The notes under the pieces were generated by a model, which saw only the letters and a list, made by a program, of their open reading frames with translations, had not been told where the DNA came from and did not search any database. From NCBI GenBank assembly GCA_011742915.1, contig JAAQTN010000004.1, positions 124,001 through 188,000 on the forward strand: a stretch of 64,000 nucleotides of DNA, in the 5' to 3' direction. Below, one piece after another: positions 58,526-64,000 of the stretch. Numbering within the stretch: position 1 is the first letter of the stretch; every line of letters begins with the position of its first letter. Source of the DNA: Billgrantia desiderata (GTDB lineage Bacteria; Pseudomonadota; Gammaproteobacteria; Pseudomonadales; Halomonadaceae). The position numbers and the translations under genes are program-made.

Positions 58526-61500
58526 ATGAAACGTATCCGCAAGACCCAGGCCACGCTCAACCTGCCCACCCTCAAGCTCGAAGGCGGGCTGTTCCTGCCC
58601 GACCAACTGGAAAAAGCCGCCCACGGTCGTGCCAGCGCACAGCTTGAGGCCGACTATGGCACTCCCAAGGGTGTCAAGCTCAAAGACGAATACAGCCGCG
58701 CCTTCCAGATCGCCTGCGCCCAATGGCAGCACTTCGCCGCACAAATGGAGCGCGCCGACGTCGATGCCGCACAGCTCACCACGGCCTTCGTCCACGAACT
58801 GCTGCGCGATGCCTTTGGCTACACCACCCTGCAAGCCGTGCCAACGCAGCAGGTGGGTGAACTGCGCTACCCGGTCCGCCTCATGGCCGGCACCTTGCCC
58901 GTCTTGGTGGCTCCGCACACCCTGGGGCTGGACGAGGCCGATGCGCAGTTTGCCGTCCAGGGCGGCGGCAGTCGCAAGAAAGCGCCTTTTCTGGCCATGC
59001 AGGAATTGCTCAACGCCAGCGAACCGCTGCAATGGGGCTTCGTCAGCAACGGCAGACAGTTGCGCCTGCTGCGCGACGCCGCCTCGCTAACCCGCCCCAG
59101 CTTTCTTGAAGTCGATCTGGCCGATCTGCTCGGCGGCCAGCGCTATGCCGAATTCGCCAACGTCTGGCGCCTGTTACACGCCAGCCGAGCACCGCGGTTG
59201 GATCAAGGCACCGCGCCCTGCATCTGGGAACAATGGCGCGGCGAAGGCCAGCAGGAAGGCACCCGCGTGCGCGAGGGCTTGCGCAACGGCGTCGAGCAGG
59301 CCCTGCTGACCTTCGGTGCAGGCTTCTTGCAACACCCCGCCAACCACGTCCTGCGCGCTGCCCTGGACAACGGCACGCTCAGCAAGGACGCCTATTTCCA
59401 GCAACTGCTGCGCCTGATCTACCGGCTCATCTTCGTTTTCACCGTGGAAGAGCGCGGCGTGCTGCACCCCTATTTACAAGGACAGAACGGCAGCGCCGAA
59501 GCACTGGCCGCCCGCCGCGCCTATGCCAAAGGCTATGCCCTGGCCCGCCTGCGCGAACTGTGCCTCAAGCGCCGCGCCCGCACCCGGCACGACGACCAGT
59601 GGCAGGCCATTCGCATCGTCTTTCGCGGCTTGGCGCAGGGCGAGCCGCGCCTGGCGCTACCCGCGCTAGGCGGCCTGTTCGCCCCCGAACAATGCCCCAA
59701 CCTGGATGCCGCCAGCCTGGACAACGCCCACCTGCTCACTGCCCTGCAACACCTGCGCTGGGCTGTGGTGGCGCAAGGCAAGGGCAGCAGCCTGACCCCA
59801 GTGGATTACCGCAACATGGGGCCGGAGGAACTGGGCAGCGTCTATGAAAGCCTGCTGGAGCTGGTGCCCACCATCGACCTGCCCGCCCGCACTTTCGGCT
59901 TCGTCGGCCGTACCGAGGAGAGCAGCGGCTCTTATGAAACAGCTAAGGGCAACGCCCGCAAACTGACCGGCAGCTACTACACCCCCGACAGCCTAGTGCA
60001 GGAGCTGATCAAGAGCGCGCTGGAGCCGGTCATCGAACAGCGCCTGGCCGCCAATCCAGCCAATCCCACCGAAGCACTGCTGGCCATCCGCGTCATCGAC
60101 CCAGCCTGCGGCAGCGGCCACTTCCTGCTGGCCGCGGCCCGTCGCCTGGCCGAAAAGCTGGCCCAGTTGCGCAGCCTCGAAAGCGGGCAGGAAGGTGCCA
60201 TCAAGCCACAAGACTACCGCCACGCCCTGCGCGAAGTGGTGGCCCGCTGCATCTACGGCGTGGACCGCAACCCCCTGGCCATCGAACTGGCGCGTATGGC
60301 GCTGTGGCTGGAAGGCTATGAGGAAAGCCGTCCGTTAGGCTTTCTCGATCACCACCTGCAAGTGGGCGACGCCCTGCTGGGCCTGACCGACCTGACCGTG
60401 CTGGAAAAAGGTGTCGCCAAGGACGCCTTCAAGCCCCTCAGTGGCGACGACAAGGCCGTCTGCAAGGAACTGGCCAAAGCCAACGCCGCCGGCCTCAAGC
60501 AGATCGTCAAAGACCTGCAAAGCCACCAGACGCTGCTGGGTGTGGACAACCAAACCGGCCTCGACGCCCTGCGCACCATCGAAGCCCTGCCCGCCGATAC
60601 GCCGCAGCAGGTGGCCGCCAAGGAACAGGCCTGGCGCCGCTTTCTGAAGGCTTCCTCTCATAGCCCGTTGGCCCAGGCCGCCGATGCGCTGGTGGGCGCC
60701 TACCTGTTGCCCAAGACGGAGGAGACGGCTGACGCCATCCCCACCAGCATCACTCTGCATGCCATGCTGACGGAGCCAGACCGGGCTCAGGCATCGTTCG
60801 CCAGCGCCATCGCCGCCGCTCGCACTGCCTGCGAACAGGCCCATGTGTTCCACTGGCCGCTGGCCTTCCCGCAGGTGTTCGCACAAGGCGGCTTCGATTG
60901 CGTGCTGGGCAACCCACCGTGGGAGCGCATCAAGCTGCAAGAAGAAGAATTCTTCGCCACCCGCCACCGTGACGTGGCTCAAGCCCGCAACAAAGCCGAA
61001 CGTGCCCAGCGTATCCAGTGGCTCAGCGAAGGCATGCTCGCGCGCCACCTGTACCCCGACCTGGCCCACGAAGCCCACGAGGACAAAGCCGAAAAACGTC
61101 TTTACCGCGAATTCGTCGCCGCCCGCCGCACGGCGGAAGCGGCCAGCGTGTTCGCCCATGTGAAAGGCGCAGGCGGCGGCCGTTATCCGCTGACCGGTGT
61201 GGGTGATGTGAACACCTACGCGCTGTTTGCCGAGACTATTCTGCGAATCCACGCCGACAGCGGCCGCGCCGGCTTCATCGTGCCCACCGGCATCGCGACC
61301 GATGATAGTACCAAGGCCTTCTTTGGTCACATAACAAACACTCAACGATTAGCAAAGCTAATTAGCCTTTATGAAGTACGAGCGTGGTTCAAAGCTACAG
61401 ACGACAGAAAGTCGTTTTGCTTGATGACCTTGGGGTGCTCTGCAACGGCAGAGTTTCTTTTCGACGCAAAAACGATTGATGATCTAAACAGGCCGGAAAA

Positions 61501-63460
61501 GTGGTTCAAACTAACGCCCGACGAGTTCCGCCTCATCAATCCCAACACGCTCACCTGCCCGGTGTTTCGCAGTGAGCGCGATGCGGAACTGACCAAGAAG
61601 CTCTACCGAGCCGCGCCGGTGCTGATGCGCGATGCCGTGGTCGAAGGCGAGGGCAAGCAGGCCAAGGTGTTGGAACCCGCACAAAATCCGTGGGGCATAT
61701 CGTTCATGACCATGTTCCACATGTCGAACGACAGCCACCTGTTCAAGTATCAGCCCACCCCCGGCCGGTTGCCGCTATACGAAGCAAAGCTCATCCATCA
61801 GTTCGATCATCGCTGGGCCACCTACACGACGGATGGCAACAGCCGCGATGTCACGCTGACCGAAAAGAGCGCCCCGGAATTCACCGTCACCCCGCGTTAC
61901 TGGGTGGAAGCCCGCGAAGTCTGGCTGCGCGTTGCCCGTTTGCCCGAAGGATTGATGAAAGCCCTCAAGGACGGCAACGCACAGGCCACCGTGCTGTGCG
62001 TGACCCAGTTGTTATTCGGCTGGTACCTGGCCGAACAGCGCCGCGCCAATCCCGGTATGGGGACATACCCCGTCTGGAAAGACTTTGTTGCCCGCCACCC
62101 CTATGCGCAAACCATCGCGTCCACGTCGTTGGGTCTCGTGGGCAACAGCCCGGAAAGCCTGCAACCCCTTAACGACGATTACCTGCCCGCCGAAGGCGAA
62201 ACCAAGGTGCAGTCCTACACGCTCGGCGCCCGCAACGCTACGGCCTGGTACGCCACCGACCCCGACGCCGAGCGCGCCGTACTGGCACTCGCCGCCGAGT
62301 ACGGCCATCTGCCTGCGCCGGAGGCATCTTTGGCGGACGAACCCGCCACGCTCGCCCTGGCCGAACGCTGGCTGCAAGTGGCTTGCCCACAGTGGTTGAT
62401 GGGGTGGAGGGATATTGCATTACGTTCCGTAGAACGGACAGTAATTGCGTCGGTGGTGCCGTTGGTAGGAGTTGGGCATACCATGCCACTGTTCACCACA
62501 ACGGCGAATGCACACTTGGCAGCTTGCCTGTTGGGCAATCTGTGTTCATTGGTGCTTGATTATTGTGCTCGTGTGAAAGTGGGTGGCACACACCTGACTT
62601 ATGGCTATTTGAAGCAGTTCCCCATCCTGCCACCCGAACGCTACACCGAAGCTGATCTCACCTTCATCGTCCCACGCGTGCTGGAACTGACCTACACCGC
62701 CCACGACCTCACCGCCTGGGCCAGGGAACTGGGCTACGAAGGCCCACCCTTCGCCTTCGACCCCGACCGCCGCGCCATCCTGCACGCCGAACTCGATGCC
62801 TACTACGCCAAACTCTACGGCCTTACCGAGGAAGACCTACGCTACATACTCGACCCCGCCGACGTGCTAGGCGAAGACTACCCCAGCGAAACTTTCCGCG
62901 TGCTCAAGAATAAGGAGCTGCGGGAATTCGGCGAATACCGCACTCAGTATCTAGTGCTGGAAGCGTGGAAGCAGTTGGAACAAGAGCCGTCCGTCCTCAC
63001 CCCGCAAGCTCAGCCTGCTCGTCCCGGCACCCCATTCCGAACCTATGTGGTAGGCCATACGCCAGCAAGCGAAGTCGAGGATTGGTTGGCAGGGCTGGTC
63101 TGCGACATTCTCCTTCAGGCAGGTGCTTGCGATGACATTCGCCTGCGCCAAATCCTTCTGACAACCTTGCCGGAGCATAGTCCGCACGGGGAGCTTCTGA
63201 CCGAGTGGTTAGAGCCGGTCAATAGCGTGCGTTGGTTACATATCTGTGCCTGGCTTCGCAGCCTGTTGGGCGTGCCGACGACAGCACCTTTGTCCATCCG
63301 TAATTCCGAAGCTTTAGCGCAGGTGCTGGGCGATGACCGTACGGCGTCGCTTGCAAGGGCCTTGATCGAGGCAAGGCAACAACAAGAGTCGGCACTGGAG
63401 AAGGTATTGATTACACCAGAATCGTCTATGCAAACGGAAAGTCTGCAAAAAAGGGGATAA
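58526..63460 (+). CDS. Eco57I-type adenine-specific DNA methyltransferase (DISARM/BREX-like)
   Basis: This 1644-residue protein has the SAM motif DPACGSGHFLLAA (about residues 524-536) and catalytic motif IV NPPW (about 795-798), typical of N6-adenine methylases of the Eco57I/PglX class. The N-terminal 450 residues resemble the accessory region of such enzymes. The later part (about residues 930-1500) should hold the target recognition region. No PD-(D/E)XK nuclease motif was recognised. Methylation of host DNA to mark self is the likely role. Patches near 61320-61500, 62395-62600 and after 62980 are richer in A+T than the rest. The ATG follows the HTH frame stop by one base. Confidence 0.85.
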   Translation: MKRIRKTQATLNLPTLKLEGGLFLPDQLEKAAHGRASAQLEADYGTPKGVKLKDEYSRAFQIACAQWQHFAAQMERADVDAAQLTTAFVHELLRDAFGYTTLQAVPTQQVGELRYPVRLMAGTLPVLVAPHTLGLDEADAQFAVQGGGSRKKAPFLAMQELLNASEPLQWGFVSNGRQLRLLRDAASLTRPSFLEVDLADLLGGQRYAEFANVWRLLHASRAPRLDQGTAPCIWEQWRGEGQQEGTRVREGLRNGVEQALLTFGAGFLQHPANHVLRAALDNGTLSKDAYFQQLLRLIYRLIFVFTVEERGVLHPYLQGQNGSAEALAARRAYAKGYALARLRELCLKRRARTRHDDQWQAIRIVFRGLAQGEPRLALPALGGLFAPEQCPNLDAASLDNAHLLTALQHLRWAVVAQGKGSSLTPVDYRNMGPEELGSVYESLLELVPTIDLPARTFGFVGRTEESSGSYETAKGNARKLTGSYYTPDSLVQELIKSALEPVIEQRLAANPANPTEALLAIRVIDPACGSGHFLLAAARRLAEKLAQLRSLESGQEGAIKPQDYRHALREVVARCIYGVDRNPLAIELARMALWLEGYEESRPLGFLDHHLQVGDALLGLTDLTVLEKGVAKDAFKPLSGDDKAVCKELAKANAAGLKQIVKDLQSHQTLLGVDNQTGLDALRTIEALPADTPQQVAAKEQAWRRFLKASSHSPLAQAADALVGAYLLPKTEETADAIPTSITLHAMLTEPDRAQASFASAIAAARTACEQAHVFHWPLAFPQVFAQGGFDCVLGNPPWERIKLQEEEFFATRHRDVAQARNKAERAQRIQWLSEGMLARHLYPDLAHEAHEDKAEKRLYREFVAARRTAEAASVFAHVKGAGGGRYPLTGVGDVNTYALFAETILRIHADSGRAGFIVPTGIATDDSTKAFFGHITNTQRLAKLISLYEVRAWFKATDDRKSFCLMTLGCSATAEFLFDAKTIDDLNRPEKWFKLTPDEFRLINPNTLTCPVFRSERDAELTKKLYRAAPVLMRDAVVEGEGKQAKVLEPAQNPWGISFMTMFHMSNDSHLFKYQPTPGRLPLYEAKLIHQFDHRWATYTTDGNSRDVTLTEKSAPEFTVTPRYWVEAREVWLRVARLPEGLMKALKDGNAQATVLCVTQLLFGWYLAEQRRANPGMGTYPVWKDFVARHPYAQTIASTSLGLVGNSPESLQPLNDDYLPAEGETKVQSYTLGARNATAWYATDPDAERAVLALAAEYGHLPAPEASLADEPATLALAERWLQVACPQWLMGWRDIALRSVERTVIASVVPLVGVGHTMPLFTTTANAHLAACLLGNLCSLVLDYCARVKVGGTHLTYGYLKQFPILPPERYTEADLTFIVPRVLELTYTAHDLTAWARELGYEGPPFAFDPDRRAILHAELDAYYAKLYGLTEEDLRYILDPADVLGEDYPSETFRVLKNKELREFGEYRTQYLVLEAWKQLEQEPSVLTPQAQPARPGTPFRTYVVGHTPASEVEDWLAGLVCDILLQAGACDDIRLRQILLTTLPEHSPHGELLTEWLEPVNSVRWLHICAWLRSLLGVPTTAPLSIRNSEALAQVLGDDRTASLARALIEARQQQESALEKVLITPESSMQTESLQKRG

Positions 63461-63463
63461 GGG

Positions 63464-64000
63464 ATGAACGCAGTCGGTACTCCAGAACCATTTCCCGCGA
63501 AGCCACGCCTATGGGTGGAGACGCTGTGGCTGCTGGAATCACTGACAGCGAATGAGCCCTTGCGTGAGATACCGCTGCGTCAAGGGCTCAACCTGATCGT
63601 GTCCCCGCCCGGGAAAGGCAGCTCCGGGCATGGTGTGGGGAAAACGGCTTTTTGCCAACTACTGCGGTTCGCACTGGACGACCCCCTCTGGTCCGAGGGA
63701 TCAGCCTTGCGCGATGAACTGCTGCAAAGCGAGGATTTGAAGGAAGGGGCAGTTGCAGCCCGTGTGCATGTTGGTGGGGAAACATGGACCGTTCTGAAAC
63801 CGTGGCGACACCAGAAGATGTACCGCGCTTCCCGTAATTCGGATTGGCGGCAGCTGGCCGTCGGTAATGCAGAGAACGAATACCACGCTTACCAGGATGC
63901 ACTGCGACAGCATTTTGTCGAAACCTTGCCGGTTCAGGAACTGCCTGGTTCCGGGCAGCCTATTGAATGGCATCACATCCTGGCCTGGTGCTCCCGCGAC
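63464..64000 (+). CDS. SMC/RecF-like P-loop ATPase, N-terminal part (cut by window end)
   Basis: The frame is open to the window edge, giving 179 residues. The N-terminus lies over a predicted ATPase head: LREIPLRQGLNLIVSPPGKG, then SGHGVGKTAFCQLLRFAL. This is an ABC/SMC-type Walker A in which GHGVGKT carries the P-loop. The layout resembles SbcC/RecN-like or DUF2326-type ATPases, where a long coiled coil follows. It starts three bases after the methyltransferase stop, with GGGG upstream, so it belongs to the operon. The family cannot be fixed without the missing part. Confidence 0.7.
   Translation, partial: MNAVGTPEPFPAKPRLWVETLWLLESLTANEPLREIPLRQGLNLIVSPPGKGSSGHGVGKTAFCQLLRFALDDPLWSEGSALRDELLQSEDLKEGAVAARVHVGGETWTVLKPWRHQKMYRASRNSDWRQLAVGNAENEYHAYQDALRQHFVETLPVQELPGSGQPIEWHHILAWCSRD

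Noticed and set aside
49839..64000. Assignment of the defence locus to BREX or to a type I restriction system
   Set aside because: No PglZ, BrxC, HsdS or HsdR genes are visible. The two helicases and DUF1998 point to DISARM-like systems instead.

Overview
The window looks like chromosomal DNA from a halophilic gammaproteobacterium, most likely Halomonadaceae (Halomonas or a close relative). The basis is high G+C coding, acidic proteins, and gammaproteobacterial gene orders: rpoN-hpf-ptsN-rapZ-ptsO, mreBCD-maf-rng-yhdP-tldD, gatCAB, hemA-prfA-prmC-moeB and lolB-ispE-prs-rplY-pth-ychF. The genus is inferred from protein style and gene order; no search was run.

Layout. 1-2.5 kb: end of rpoN and the nitrogen-PTS cluster. 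2.5-6 kb: pmbA and tldD (TldD/TldE protease) around darP. 6-14.5 kb: a leftward run mreB-mreC-mreD-maf-rng-yhdP-tldD for cell shape, RNA processing and envelope. MreC appears to start at a rare ATT codon. 14.7-18 kb: gatCAB, the tRNA amidotransferase. 18-20.5 kb: a PuuR-like XRE/cupin regulator and a chemoreceptor, with GTAC-centred palindromes between them. 20.5-36.4 kb: rmuC, then a large putrescine island. It has an aldehyde dehydrogenase, a class III aminotransferase, PuuD, two glutamine-synthetase-like gamma-glutamylpolyamine synthetases, two PuuB-like oxidases and a PotFGHI importer. Together these import putrescine, glutamylate it, oxidise it, and hydrolyse the product to GABA; a direct transamination branch is also present. 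36.6-48.4 kb: housekeeping genes (moeB, an Lrp-type regulator, prmC, prfA, hemA, a TPR lipoprotein, lolB, ispE, prs, rplY, pth, ychF).

From about 48.45 kb to the right edge the content changes abruptly. After an A+T-richer leader with a four-copy, dyad-symmetric operator-like array comes one rightward operon. It encodes a class II Fic protein, a 1757-residue DEAD/DEAH helicase with a DUF1998-type C-terminus, a SNF2 helicase resembling DISARM DrmD, a frame-broken AlbA_2/HTH gene, a 1644-residue Eco57I-type adenine methyltransferase, and the start of an SMC/RecF-like ATPase cut by the window end. This is a DISARM-related defence locus with a non-canonical composition. It lacks separate drmB and drmC genes within the window, and has added Fic and ATPase genes. 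It is the most interesting part of the window.
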